37,656 bases of DNA, from assembly GCA_021324445.1 (NCBI GenBank), contig JAJPJC010000118.1:1-37656 (forward strand), read 5' to 3'. The notes under the pieces were generated by a model. That model was not told the origin of the DNA, made no database searches, and saw nothing but the letters and a program-made list of their open reading frames with translations. The DNA comes from Isosphaeraceae bacterium. Lineage in GTDB: Bacteria > Planctomycetota > Planctomycetia > Isosphaerales > Isosphaeraceae. Shown here one piece after another: positions 15,105 through 24,718 of the stretch; position 1 is the stretch's first letter; each line of letters opens with the position of its first letter. A program made the translations under genes and the position numbers.

Positions 15105-16862
15105 CTACCGGGCGCTGGCGACGCGCTCAGCCGGCGTCGGATCGGGCGCGGTCAACGACTTGAGGAACGCCTCGACTTGCCGGCGTTCGTGGGGTTTGAG
15201 CTTGAAGAAGTTCTGGGTGATACGGCTGGCTTCCCCGGCGTGCAGGGCCACGGCCTGGTCCAGCGTATCGGCGCGGCCGTCATGGAGATACGGACCGGAG
15301 TCGCGGAACCCCCATAGAGGGGGAGTCCGCCACTCAAACCGGGACGCCGGCCCGCTCGAGGGCCGCTTGAGCGAACTCGGTCCCGCCTGGCCCGGCTGGC
15401 CGAACGGGGCAGCCGCCGACTGGACGAACGCCACCTCCGCCTGGACGGCTACGGCCACCGGGGGCGGCGGGAGGACTGCGGTCGCCCCCTGGTTCACGAC
15501 AACCGCTTCGGCTGTCGCAGTCGACGGAGCAGGACTCGCCGCGTCGGTGATGGGCAGCGCGTCGTCGGTGAAGTCTTCCTCCGACGAGCTGGGATCGAAG
15601 ACGCCGTACTGCCCCGTGTCGCCAAGCTGCGGTCCCAGGTCGTGGAGCAGGAGGTCGCTGTAGATCCCCTCCACGTTGCCCAGCCTGGGGGAGTGGCAGC
15701 TCGCGCAGCCGATCGAGGCGAAGAGAGCACTGCCGGCGGCGATCTCCTTCGACTCGCTCGGCGTGGCCGGCTTCCGCTCGGCCGGCCGGGGCAGGTCGCG
15801 GACGTAGCTCACGAGGGCGTCGCATTCCTGGCCGGTCAGGTCGAGTCCCTTGGCCTTGGCCTCGGGCTTCTGGGGGATGCCCCCCTGGTGATGGCCGGGG
15901 ACCTCCAGGCCCAGCTCGACCGCGCAGGCCGTCAGGACGAAGTCCACCAGCGAGGCGGTTTGTCCCTTCCAGCCGAACCGGCCGATCCGCTTGTCCTTGA
16001 GCCGGCTGACCCGGCCCGCGATCTCGGGGAAGCCGGGGTGCTTCACCTTGGCGGCTTCTTCGATCACGCGCTCGGGGAGCCCGTCGATCAACCCCGCGCC
16101 GAAGAGGGCCGTCGGATTGCGCTGGGACCGCACCAGGACGAACTCGCCGACGAAGTTCTGGGTCGCTTGACGTCCCAGGTTGATCGCGTTCTGGGCCTGG
16201 AAGAAGGCCATGCTGTTGGAGTCGATGCCTGGTGGCGCGAACCCGCCAAAGCCGAGCATGCCCTGCCGCCAGGCCTCATAACCCGGCTCGGTCCCGAAGC
16301 GGTGGAGGACGACGCTCCGCGCGGTCCGGAAGCCGGGGTGGGTCTTGACCAGCTCGGTCGTGTTGGGCTTGCGCCGGACCGGTTGGCGGCGGACCACCTT
16401 GGTGGCGGCCGGCTTGGGCCGGGACTCATCCGCCACGTCGAGACCGACCAGCGACCCCAGCGACCTGGCCAGGAATCCCCGCTCACCCGGTCTTACCGGA
16501 CTTTCGACCGGCTGGATGACGTTGTTTGATGACGCCGTGATGATGTCGACGTTCTTGCTGGCCGCGCCGCCGCCACCGCCGCCGCCCAGGTTGTGGCAGG
16601 CGATGCACGAGCTGTCGTTATAGACCGGACCCAGGCCGTCGCCGCCATGGGTCCGCGAATCGCCCGGCAGCCATTCGCGCTCGAACAGCGCGCGACCCGA
16701 GACCGGTTCGTCCCGCGCCGCCTTCGCGGGGTCGGCCGCGCGGACCAGGCCGGCCCAGGGACCGGCGCCGAGTACCGCCAATCCCCAGAGCACGGCCCCA
16801 GCCAACCAGCCCGGTTGCACGCGGACCCGCCCAGCTCGAGATGTTCCGCTCCGTCTGTACAT
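15105..16862 (-). CDS. Di-heme oxidoreductase, putative peroxidase (DHOR family)
   Basis: This 585-residue exported protein has a signal segment at about residues 18-43 ending VRAAD. Two covalent c-heme sites are visible: CIACH at 86-90 and CASCH at 386-390. The C-terminal WRTPPLWGFRDSGPYLHDGR segment is typical of the DHOR family (PF06537), thiol-oxidase-like relatives of MauG and cytochrome c peroxidase. It probably passes electrons or reduces peroxide in the periplasm. Two odd features are a run of seven glycines right after the first heme motif, and a roughly 70-residue insertion (about 424-496) rich in A, V, P, S and T between the second heme and the C-terminal part. The ATG at 16862 follows AAGGA by 8 nt. 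It lies 144 nt downstream of the metalloprotease gene on the same strand. Confidence 0.88.
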   Translation of the reverse strand: MYRRSGTSRAGRVRVQPGWLAGAVLWGLAVLGAGPWAGLVRAADPAKAARDEPVSGRALFEREWLPGDSRTHGGDGLGPVYNDSSCIACHNLGGGGGGGAASKNVDIITASSNNVIQPVESPVRPGERGFLARSLGSLVGLDVADESRPKPAATKVVRRQPVRRKPNTTELVKTHPGFRTARSVVLHRFGTEPGYEAWRQGMLGFGGFAPPGIDSNSMAFFQAQNAINLGRQATQNFVGEFVLVRSQRNPTALFGAGLIDGLPERVIEEAAKVKHPGFPEIAGRVSRLKDKRIGRFGWKGQTASLVDFVLTACAVELGLEVPGHHQGGIPQKPEAKAKGLDLTGQECDALVSYVRDLPRPAERKPATPSESKEIAAGSALFASIGCASCHSPRLGNVEGIYSDLLLHDLGPQLGDTGQYGVFDPSSSEEDFTDDALPITDAASPAPSTATAEAVVVNQGATAVLPPPPVAVAVQAEVAFVQSAAAPFGQPGQAGPSSLKRPSSGPASRFEWRTPPLWGFRDSGPYLHDGRADTLDQAVALHAGEASRITQNFFKLKPHERRQVEAFLKSLTAPDPTPAERVASAR

Positions 16863-17006
16863 GGCTGATCCTTTCCGCTTGGTGAGAGAATCTCCCAGGA
16901 GAGGGGTGGATTAGAACCCCCCCTCATCTTACATTTGTCACGACCCCTCCGGCAACGGGTTTTTCGGCACTCCTTGTCGCCGACCACCGGGTGGGGGTGC
17001 CTCGGC

Positions 17007-20000
17007 TCAGGGCTCGTTGGCGTTGAGGTTGGCCTTGAGGACCTTCTCGATGCGGAACTTGATCTCCTTGAGATGGGCCAGGGTCGTATCCTCGATCTTG
17101 AGGTCCTTCTGGTCGAGGACCTTGTCGATCTTCCGGCCGATCTCCTCGAGATGGAGCCGCGCCAGGTTCCTGGCGTCCGGAGGCGCCGAGGACTGCATCC
17201 CATAGAAGATGATGAACCGGTAGCCGCCGGAGAACGGCTCGCGCCGGGGGCCGAGGACCATCGTGCTGAGCCGCTTGATATACTCGCGCTGGAGGTTCCG
17301 GCGGATGGTCGAGATCGCGAACGGCGACGCGCTGCTGGGCGGCGGCGCGGCCAGCTCGGTGAAGATCCCTTCGCTCAGGGTGCGGAAGACCTCGGCGATC
17401 TTCATCGGATCGCTGCCGGGCTCGCTCTGAAGCTCCTGGTTCTGGATCCGCTGGAGGACGTCGGGATCGAGGCACTGATCGAGCACGATCTCCTGGATGT
17501 TGAGGATCATCCGGTAGATGGGATAATCCATCCCGCCGAAGAAAAAGTATCCGCTGTCTTGCCACGACTCCGTGATCAGCTTGCGGAGCAGGGCCGGAGA
17601 GAAGCGGAACGACGTATCGGCGAGGATGCGGTCGACCAGGAGCTTGAGGGCCTCGCGCTGGCGGGCACCGGTGATGGGGGTGACGGGGTCGCGGGCCTTG
17701 GCGGTGCCCTTGAAGTCGCGGTTGACCGACTGACCGCCGATGTATTCCGAAGCCAGATACGCGCCGTTGCCGAACTGGTTGATACACGACAGGAACGCGC
17801 TGCGGAGGCGGGCCCACGACTCGCCGTCCTTGATGACCTTCTGGTCCAGGTCCTTGAGCAGCTCGCTGGCCAGGGCCATCCGCATCTTGCCGTAGGCCAG
17901 GGTGTCGGACGTCAGGTCGTAGGTGTTGACCTGGGGGTCGTTGTTGAAGAAGTCGTCGTCGGTGGCGAACGCCAGGTCGGGGTCGGGAGAGCGGGCGGCG
18001 ATCTTCTTCAGCTCGGCCTCCTCATGGCCCATGACCGGCGCATAGGCGTATTCGATCGCCCAGTAATCGTAAGGGCCAATCGTGGTCGAGGCGAAGTCGC
18101 CCTGCTTCTGCCCCTTGGGGGCGATGTTGATCGGGTTATAGTCCATGACGCTGCCGGTCATCCCCTTGACGCGGGTGATCGATGTGTCGTTGACCTGTTC
18201 CGGCTTGAGCAGGATGCTCGCCTTGAAGTTGTGCCGCAAGCCCAGCGAGTGGCCGACCTCGTGCATCACCACTTCCTTGATCGCCTGGCCGAGGAACTCG
18301 TCCGGGAGCTTGGGCTCCTTGTCCGGCTTGTCCTTGGCCGCATCCTTCTTCGGCTCCTCCTTTTTCTTCTCCGGCTCCTTTTTGTCGGTGTCGGCGGCGG
18401 CATCCGTCATGGCGGCCGAGGCGAGCGCCAGCGCGGCGAACCGCATCTCGTGAGCTTTGGCCGCGGCGTAGTTGCAGGTGGACAACCTCCCCAGGGCGAG
18501 TCGCTGGCGGAGCTGCGCCTGGATCGGGTCCCAGCCGGCGGGCACGACGTCCAGGGCCATCGGGGTCTTGCCGTCGTGGGGTCCGACCGAGGCCGGGCCC
18601 GCCGGGTCGCCATTGCCGAGGAGTGCCGCCCGGAAGGCCGCTGCGCGGCGGGTCCCCGGCGGGGGCACCGGCAGGCCGTATCCCTGCTTCATCGCCATGA
18701 TCGGGCTGAGGATCTCACCCATCGCCAGGGGGATGACGCCGCGGGATTGGCCCTGGCCGGCCACGGCGCCGGCCCCCGACGGGGTCGGGACCCCCACGAG
18801 GAAGGCGTATTCCTCCTTCCAGGTCTTGATCCAGCTGGCGTCGAAGATCACGTCGCCGTCGATCATCTCGCCGGTGATCGGGTTGCTGCGCAGGCCCGAC
18901 ATCGCGAAGGTCGAGCCGGTGGTGATCCAGCGCAGCGTGCAATAATTGATGTCCTCCGGCTCGAAGTCGTCGCGCTCGTTCTGCCAGCGGACGGCGAGGG
19001 CGTCCTTGAAGCCGATCTTCTCGAACGCCTTGTTCCACTCGAGGATGCCCTCCTGGACGTACGGGCGGAACTCCTCCGGCACGTTGTCCTCGATGTACCA
19101 GACGATCTGCTTCTTGGGGGGCGAGAGCTTGGCCGACGGGTGGGCCTTCTCCAGCCGCCAGCGGTTGATCATCCGCCTGGCGTTGGTGTCCGGGTTGGGA
19201 TTGGCGAAGTCGGTCACCGCGTTGAGGAAGTGGCCCACGCGGTAGTCGGCCATCCTCGGGTGATAGCCCGGGTCGGGCGCCTTGCACAGGCTATAGTGCA
19301 GCACCAGGGTGATCCCCCGCGGGTCGACCACCGCCGAGGGACCACCGAAGAACCAGAAGCGGCCGCCGTAGCCCGACTCGCTGAAGGTCGCCTCGACCTG
19401 GATCTCGACATTGTTGGGATAGGCGCGGATCTTGTACCAGCGCGAGCGATTGCGGTCGAGCCAGCCCAGGCCGAGCTGGGCGAAGTCGGTCAGGAAGATG
19501 TCGGCGAAGTCGACCACCAGGGCGCCGCCCCGAGGGCTGATGCTCAGGATCGGCAAGGCCATCAGAATCGAGTCGGTGTAGTTCTGCTTGACCGCTTTCT
19601 CCAGCGGCGTTCCCGCCGGGGCCGTGAAGTGGATGTTCCGGCGGATCAACTGGAGGTTGTCGCCGACCTTGCGGAATGCCAGCACCCACTCGTCGCCGAA
19701 GTTCAGCGGCTGGCCCGCATTGGCCGACCCCCGGGCGATCACCATCGGGGCCAGGATCGGCTGGTCGAGCTGCTGCGGCTTGATCTCGGCGTAGAGATGC
19801 TGGTCCTTCTCGTGCAACGTGATGAAGCCTTCGTAGGTCTTCGAACCCTTGGTCAGTTCGTGGAAGTCCTGAAGCCTCCGATGCTCGTCCGGCCGTGCCA
19901 ACGTCCGCAACACGGATCGGAGCTCAATCGGCAGCGGCGCGTCTTCGCCCGGCTCCTGGGCGGCCACGCCGCCGGTGGAGACCCCGCCCGCGACCATCGC

Positions 20001-20036
20001 CCCGCAGACCGCCGCGATCAGCAGTCGCTTCGTCAT
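17007..20036 (-). CDS. Secreted zinc-dependent metalloprotease (DUF5117/DUF4953 type)
   Basis: This 1009-residue protein begins with a signal peptide (MTKRLLIAAV to about VAAQ27). The order fits the DUF5118/DUF5117/DUF4953 family: an N-terminal beta-rich part, then an extended zinc site HEVGHSLGLRH at 592-602 followed by NF, and a Met-turn-like SVMDYNP about 30 residues later. This is the HExxHxxGxxH pattern of metzincin-like peptidases, found in Bacteroidetes and Planctomycetes. A charged insertion rich in K, E and D (about 548-580) lies just before the active site and may be a flexible loop. The ATG at 20036 has GGAGG at good spacing. Substrates are unknown, but location outside the cytoplasm is expected. 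Confidence 0.9.
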   Translation of the reverse strand: MTKRLLIAAVCGAMVAGGVSTGGVAAQEPGEDAPLPIELRSVLRTLARPDEHRRLQDFHELTKGSKTYEGFITLHEKDQHLYAEIKPQQLDQPILAPMVIARGSANAGQPLNFGDEWVLAFRKVGDNLQLIRRNIHFTAPAGTPLEKAVKQNYTDSILMALPILSISPRGGALVVDFADIFLTDFAQLGLGWLDRNRSRWYKIRAYPNNVEIQVEATFSESGYGGRFWFFGGPSAVVDPRGITLVLHYSLCKAPDPGYHPRMADYRVGHFLNAVTDFANPNPDTNARRMINRWRLEKAHPSAKLSPPKKQIVWYIEDNVPEEFRPYVQEGILEWNKAFEKIGFKDALAVRWQNERDDFEPEDINYCTLRWITTGSTFAMSGLRSNPITGEMIDGDVIFDASWIKTWKEEYAFLVGVPTPSGAGAVAGQGQSRGVIPLAMGEILSPIMAMKQGYGLPVPPPGTRRAAAFRAALLGNGDPAGPASVGPHDGKTPMALDVVPAGWDPIQAQLRQRLALGRLSTCNYAAAKAHEMRFAALALASAAMTDAAADTDKKEPEKKKEEPKKDAAKDKPDKEPKLPDEFLGQAIKEVVMHEVGHSLGLRHNFKASILLKPEQVNDTSITRVKGMTGSVMDYNPINIAPKGQKQGDFASTTIGPYDYWAIEYAYAPVMGHEEAELKKIAARSPDPDLAFATDDDFFNNDPQVNTYDLTSDTLAYGKMRMALASELLKDLDQKVIKDGESWARLRSAFLSCINQFGNGAYLASEYIGGQSVNRDFKGTAKARDPVTPITGARQREALKLLVDRILADTSFRFSPALLRKLITESWQDSGYFFFGGMDYPIYRMILNIQEIVLDQCLDPDVLQRIQNQELQSEPGSDPMKIAEVFRTLSEGIFTELAAPPPSSASPFAISTIRRNLQREYIKRLSTMVLGPRREPFSGGYRFIIFYGMQSSAPPDARNLARLHLEEIGRKIDKVLDQKDLKIEDTTLAHLKEIKFRIEKVLKANLNANEP

Positions 20037-20233
20037 CGCTTCGCCTCCTCACCTCGAGAGCTGCTCCAACCTCATGACACAGACGATGTGATCATCCCGA
20101 AGAGTCGGCCTGGAAGTTGCATTTCCCCCAGTCCGTAACGATCATCTCCATGAGGATACCGTCCCGCTGGGACAAAAGTAAATCTCCGAGAGAATTCGTT
20201 GGCCCTGTTCCTGGGTGCGGGAGGCCGCTAGCG

Positions 20234-20881
20234 ATGGCAACTCGATCCTTCAGGAATCGACGGGTCCGCCGCTGGCCAGGCGCATTGGCAACGGGGATCG
20301 TCGCCTGCCTCGGTGTCTTAATCGTGTCGGGCTGCTGGCGGGGCGACTCACTCCCGGCCGAGGACCCCAGCCGGCTGACGATCGCCCTGCGCAGTCCGGC
20401 GTGGAGTGATGGGGGGATGATCCCCAAGGTGTACACCTGCGATGGGGCTGATCGTTCGCCGCCGCTGGAATGGTCGGGCGTACCGAGCGCGGCCCGGTCG
20501 CTCGCCGTGATCTGCGACGACCCCGACGCGCCGATGGGGACCTTCTCCCACTGGGTCCTGTTCAACCTACCGCCTCGGGTCAAGGCACTTCCGGAAGGGG
20601 ATTCGACCGCGGAGACCCTCGCCCTGCCTGCGAACCAACCCGGCGGATCTGCCGGCGCGGACGCTCCCCGGGCGCAGCCGGGTCGCAACGACTTCGGCAA
20701 GACCGGCTATGGCGGGCCTTGCCCGCCCAGCGGGACCCATCACTACGTCTTTCGGCTTTACGCGCTGGATTCACGGCTCGGTCTGACTTCCTCCGCGACG
20801 CGAGCCGATGTGCTCAAGGCGATCCAGGGACATATCCTGGCGGAGGGACGACTCGTGGGCCGGTACGCGCGAGCGAAGTAG
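20234..20881 (+). CDS. YbhB/YbcL family (PEBP-like) lipoprotein
   Basis: This 215-residue protein has a basic N-terminus, a hydrophobic stretch and a lipobox LIVSGC, so it is probably a lipoprotein. The rest is a phosphatidylethanolamine-binding-protein fold of the bacterial Raf-kinase-inhibitor-like group. It contains YTCDGADRSPPLEW, the ligand-site motif DDPDAPMGTFSHWVLFNLP, and GGPCPPSGTHHYVFRLYAL. The family binds small anionic ligands, but bacterial roles are poorly known. The ATG at 20234 is preceded by GGGAGG. The in-frame ATG at 20117 would place charged sequence before the signal and is less likely. It is divergent from the metalloprotease gene. Confidence 0.88.
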   Translation: MATRSFRNRRVRRWPGALATGIVACLGVLIVSGCWRGDSLPAEDPSRLTIALRSPAWSDGGMIPKVYTCDGADRSPPLEWSGVPSAARSLAVICDDPDAPMGTFSHWVLFNLPPRVKALPEGDSTAETLALPANQPGGSAGADAPRAQPGRNDFGKTGYGGPCPPSGTHHYVFRLYALDSRLGLTSSATRADVLKAIQGHILAEGRLVGRYARAK

Positions 20882-21059
20882 CTGAGAATGGGACTCACGG
20901 CGTGGACGGCCACGGTCGCCCACCCTGGCTTCGATCCGTGCCATCCGCTACCATCGACACGAACATGGCGGTCGGGATCACCGCGCCAGCCTCGAGTGCG
21001 GCGGTGGGATCGAGTCCAACCCTCGCCATGTCGGACACCAGATGCCCAGGGGTGATTCG

Positions 21060-21854
21060 ATGAGGCTCGCCGGCAAGGTGGCGGTGGTGACCGGGGGTGG
21101 CTCCGGGATCGGCCGAGGGATCGCACTCTGCCTGGCGCGGGAGGGCGCGAATCTCGCCATCCCCGACCTTCAGGAGGCCAGTGCCGCGAGCGTCGCCCAG
21201 GAGGTCCGGGCACTCGGCCGCGCGGCCATCGGCCTGCGCTGTGATGTGACCCGGGAGGCCGACATCCGGGCGAGCCTCGACCGCATCAGGACCGACCTGG
21301 GCCGGATTGACATCGTGGTGAACAACGCCGGGATCGCCTCGCCGCCGGGTATGCCGTTCACCCGCAATACCGAGGAGGACTGGGATCAGGCCTTCGACGT
21401 CAACGTCAAGTCCGTGTTCCTGATGTGCAAGGCCATCGCGCCCGACTTCATCGAGCGCCGGGCCGGACGGATCATCAACATCGCCTCGATTGCAGGGCCC
21501 CTGGCCTCCCTCACCATGCCGCCCTACTCGGTGGCCAAGGGAGGCGTGATCATCTTGACCCGCATCGTGGCCAAGGAGCTGGCCCCCCACGGCGTGACGG
21601 TCAATGCCATCTGTCCCGGGATCCTCTGGACGGGCTTCTGGCGCGACCTGGCCCAGGACATCGCCGAGAACAACCCGGCGTTCCGGGGGATGACCGCCCG
21701 GCAGGTCTTCGAGAAGCGCGTGGCCCAGATTGTCCCCATGGGATGCGAGCAAACGCCGGAGGACATCGGCTGGGCGGCCGTGTTTCTCGCCTCCGACGAG
21801 GCGCGGTGCATCACCGGCCAGTCGCTTTTCGTGGACGGCGGCGCGGTGATGTAG
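21060..21854 (+). CDS. SDR family oxidoreductase
   Basis: This 264-residue short-chain dehydrogenase has a Rossmann fold. The cofactor loop is TGGGSGIG (11-18), an acidic D36 after strand 2 suggests NAD(H) rather than NADP(H), NNAG is at 88-91, and the catalytic S143, Y156 and K160 are all present (IASIAG and YSVAK). The C-terminus ends with the usual GQSLFVDGG. The ATG at 21060 has AGGGGTG just upstream; an ATG at 21042 is poorer. The next gene follows after 47 nt on the same strand, so the two are probably co-transcribed. The substrate is not predictable. Confidence 0.93.
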   Translation: MRLAGKVAVVTGGGSGIGRGIALCLAREGANLAIPDLQEASAASVAQEVRALGRAAIGLRCDVTREADIRASLDRIRTDLGRIDIVVNNAGIASPPGMPFTRNTEEDWDQAFDVNVKSVFLMCKAIAPDFIERRAGRIINIASIAGPLASLTMPPYSVAKGGVIILTRIVAKELAPHGVTVNAICPGILWTGFWRDLAQDIAENNPAFRGMTARQVFEKRVAQIVPMGCEQTPEDIGWAAVFLASDEARCITGQSLFVDGGAVM

Positions 21855-21901
21855 GCAGGCCGGCACTCGGAGCGCGCGAGCTCTATTCGGAGGAAAAGCC
21901 T

Positions 21902-22876
21902 GTGAGAACCCTGCTGCTCCTGCTCGGGTGCGGTGCCACCCTGGTCGTCGGGACCGAGCGGATCTACGTCGACAACAGCGGCGGAGCCGACATCAGCGTG
22001 ATCGACCCGGCCACGGACGCGGTGACCGGCGTGATCCGAGTCTCGAGGCACCCGCACGGCATCGTCGCCTCGCCGGACAAGAGCCGCCTCTACGTCTCGA
22101 GCGAGGCGGAGGAGGTCCTGGACGTGGTGGACCTCGCGAGCTCCCAGGTGATCCACCGCGTGCCGCTGGGCCGGCAGCCGAACAACCTGGCGATCACGCC
22201 CGACGGCCGCCGGGTCTACGTCTGTCTCCGGGGGGAGGCGCACGTCGCGATCGTGGATACCGCCTCACTCACCAAGGTCAAGAGCGTGCCGGTGGGGCGC
22301 GCCCCGCACAACGTCTGCTGCTCGCCGGACGGCCGGTGGATGATCGCGACGTCGATGGATGACAATAAGCTCACCGCGATCGACATCGCGACCGAGACGC
22401 CCGCGTTCGAGATTCCCCTCCCGGGTCAGCCGCGCCCCCTGGTCATCGATGCCCAGGCGCGTCGGATCTACGTGCAGCTTTCGGACTTGCATGGGTTTGT
22501 CGTCGTGGACGTCGCCGCGCGCAAGGTGATCGACACGGTCTTGCTGCCGGAGGCGCCTCCGGGAGCCCAACCGCTGATCCCCAGGACGTTCTCGCACGGG
22601 ATCGGGATCGCGCCGGATGGGAAGACGTTATGGGTGACCAGCCTGCTCGACAATTCGGTCTCGGTCTTCTCTCTGCCCGACCTGAGGCGGCTGGGAACCA
22701 CGCGCGTCGGCCAGGCGCCGGATTGGCTGACCTTCACGGCCGATGGCCGGCGGTGCTACGTCTCCAACGCCGGCTCGGATGCGGTCTCGGTGCTGGATGT
22801 CGGCTCGCGAAAAGAGCTGACGCGCATCCCCGTGGGGGCGATGCCGAAGCGGATCATCGCGGTCGATCGGCCCTGA
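21902..22876 (+). CDS. YVTN-type beta-propeller repeat protein
   Basis: This 324-residue exported protein has about seven blades of the YVTN/PQQ-like propeller type, each with the pattern I-D-x-A-T plus a PxxxxxSPDG loop (for example GIVASPDKSRLYVSS, NLAITPDGRRVYVC, NVCCSPDGRW and GIAPDGKTLWVTS). The N-terminus MRTLLLLLGCGATLVVG is a short signal with a possible lipobox LLGC. The GTG at 21902 follows GGAGG by 8 nt. The open frame extends upstream inside the SDR gene in another register, but that part is not real. Such propellers bind surfaces or small redox ligands; the role is unknown. Confidence 0.88.
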   Translation: MRTLLLLLGCGATLVVGTERIYVDNSGGADISVIDPATDAVTGVIRVSRHPHGIVASPDKSRLYVSSEAEEVLDVVDLASSQVIHRVPLGRQPNNLAITPDGRRVYVCLRGEAHVAIVDTASLTKVKSVPVGRAPHNVCCSPDGRWMIATSMDDNKLTAIDIATETPAFEIPLPGQPRPLVIDAQARRIYVQLSDLHGFVVVDVAARKVIDTVLLPEAPPGAQPLIPRTFSHGIGIAPDGKTLWVTSLLDNSVSVFSLPDLRRLGTTRVGQAPDWLTFTADGRRCYVSNAGSDAVSVLDVGSRKELTRIPVGAMPKRIIAVDRP

Positions 22877-22953
22877 GGCCCTGGGCTTCTCCCTTATTGG
22901 TATTCCGCCACCCGTCGTGCTGGATCGATCGGTCCGCCCGGCAGGCCTCCCCG

Positions 22954-24621
22954 TCAGCGCGGAGGGGGCGAGGTCTTGCCTGGTGGTTCCTCGGCCGTCC
23001 TCTTTTCGAGCTTCTGGATGACCTGGGGCGAGCTGATGACCACCACGCCGTCCTTGATCGTGTAGACCAGGCCGAGCTGCGTGAGGAGCAAACGCAAGGT
23101 CGTCTTGAGCGGCACGTCCAGGAGGTCGAGCGTGACAGTCGACTGGAGCTTCTTCTCGACCTCCTGGAGCCCGAACGCGTCGACCACGATGGGTATGCCG
23201 AGGGCCGTGGCCGTCGTGGTCGCCTGGGTGATGTACTTCAGGACATCCTCCAGCGGGGTCTCGTTGGCAAACGACATGGAGATGGGCTCATCGAGCTGGG
23301 CCAGCACAGCCTTCGTCTTCGGCGTGAGCAGCCTGGGCAGGACCACCGTCTCATCGCGTCCCCGCTGGATCCCCTCCGGCGAGCTGATCATCAGGACGTC
23401 GTCCTTCACGGCGAAGGCCAGGCCCAGTTGGGCCAGCACCTGCGCGAGGGTGACCCTCAGGGGGGTGCCCTCCAGGTTGATCGTGAAGGTCGAGTTCAAG
23501 GACCTCCTGGCCTCCTGGAGCCCGAGCGGGTCGACGTAGATCGGCAGCCCCTGGGGGTCGTTCGGACCGCCCCTGGTAGTCTGTTGGATGTACTTCAACA
23601 GGTCATCGAGCGGTGTCTCCTGGGGAAACACCATGGGGATGGGCTTCTCGAGCTTGGCCAGGATCGCTTGGGTCCGCGGCGAGACCGGGGTCGTCGGTGG
23701 CGTGGCCGGGGTCGTCGGAGGTGCCGCTGCCGGCTTCTCCTGTGTGAACCCGACCGTGACGATCGCCAGTGAGGAGGCCGCCCCGACCGCGAGCAAGGCC
23801 GCGGCGGACAGCTTCAGCTTGGTGAGGAACATAGCTTTCAGGACCTCATGCGTAAGAGTTGTGGCCACGGCCGGGACCGTCCCGGCCGCGACGGCCCCGC
23901 CCGCCGCGATGTGCAGCGCCCCCTGGACCGTGGAGTTCACCAGGGCAGCCGGTACGGCGGCCGAGGCGGCCTCGGGAGCGGGGAGCGAGCCCAGCATCAC
24001 GGCGGAAAGGGACAAGCCGCGTCGAGTCAGTCGGCCCCGCAGGTGCTCCCGCCCTCGCATCAACCGGCTGCGGACGGTCCCGATCGGCCAGCCGAGCCGC
24101 CGCGCCGCCTGTCCCTCGGTGAGGCCCTCCAGGTCGCAGAGCACGACCGCCGCCCGGCAGGACTCCGAGAGCCGTCCGATCTCCTCGTGGATCGCCGCGC
24201 CGAGGTCGTCCCAGCCGGCGTCATCCACGGATCGCCTCGCCATGGCGGCGGCCCTCTGCTCGTGCCACCGTCGTCGTGCCGCCGCCGTGCGCGCGCAGGA
24301 GGCCACGCGACGAGCGACGCCATGCAGCCAACTGGCCGCCGACCCCCGCTTGCGGATCGAACCGGCCCGGCGTGCCAGGACCAGGAACGTCGCCTGGAAG
24401 GCGTCCTCGGCATCATGCAGGTCGCGCAGGATGATCCGGCAGATGCGCAGGACCATCGGGCCATGACGCATCACCAGCGCCTTGAAGGCGATCTCGGCCG
24501 CCTCCCGATCGCCGGAGCCGAACTGCTCCAGCAACTGCTCGTCCGTCAGATCCCCGGTCGTCCCCACCTGGAACAGCGCGCGGATGTCCGGGAAATCCGC
24601 ACCACGCCGACGATCCGCCAT
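22954..24621 (-). CDS. ECF sigma factor with transmembrane segment and two STN-like repeats
   Basis: This 555-residue protein has sigma-70 region 2 at about residues 28-105 and region 4 at about 138-197 (EGLTEGQAARRLGWPIGTVRSRL). This is the planctomycete ECF layout in which the sigma factor carries its own extension. A transmembrane helix at about 271-292 is followed by a Pro/Thr/Ala linker and two homologous units of about 100 residues (318-419 and 438-537). Each contains ETPLxDxLKYI, a GLPIxVDxxGLQE segment, LxxxLAQLGL and a terminal DxVxISSPxxIQ, resembling the secretin/TonB short N-terminal (STN) domain. The DNA-binding half would be cytoplasmic and the repeats periplasmic, so the factor is probably membrane-held and released or signalled by the repeats. 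No separate anti-sigma gene is adjacent. Confidence 0.9.
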   Translation of the reverse strand: MADRRRGADFPDIRALFQVGTTGDLTDEQLLEQFGSGDREAAEIAFKALVMRHGPMVLRICRIILRDLHDAEDAFQATFLVLARRAGSIRKRGSAASWLHGVARRVASCARTAAARRRWHEQRAAAMARRSVDDAGWDDLGAAIHEEIGRLSESCRAAVVLCDLEGLTEGQAARRLGWPIGTVRSRLMRGREHLRGRLTRRGLSLSAVMLGSLPAPEAASAAVPAALVNSTVQGALHIAAGGAVAAGTVPAVATTLTHEVLKAMFLTKLKLSAAALLAVGAASSLAIVTVGFTQEKPAAAPPTTPATPPTTPVSPRTQAILAKLEKPIPMVFPQETPLDDLLKYIQQTTRGGPNDPQGLPIYVDPLGLQEARRSLNSTFTINLEGTPLRVTLAQVLAQLGLAFAVKDDVLMISSPEGIQRGRDETVVLPRLLTPKTKAVLAQLDEPISMSFANETPLEDVLKYITQATTTATALGIPIVVDAFGLQEVEKKLQSTVTLDLLDVPLKTTLRLLLTQLGLVYTIKDGVVVISSPQVIQKLEKRTAEEPPGKTSPPPR

Positions 24622-24718
24622 GAACCGGACCCTCGCTCGATCTCCCGATGTCTTCCAGTAGTGTCACGAGGGCGGCCGGTCTATCCGGGATTCTGGCAAA
24701 GAAAACGCGTCGAGTTGG

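Noticed and set aside
16935..20138. Plus-strand open frame of 1067 codons opposite the metalloprotease gene
   Set aside because: It is the mirror of a high-GC gene: rich in R, D, V, L and H with no domain, while the minus strand has a signal peptide and a complete zinc site.
20092..20700. Minus-strand frame of 202 codons opposite the PEBP gene
   Set aside because: No domain or ribosome site; the opposite strand encodes a lipoprotein with clear family motifs.
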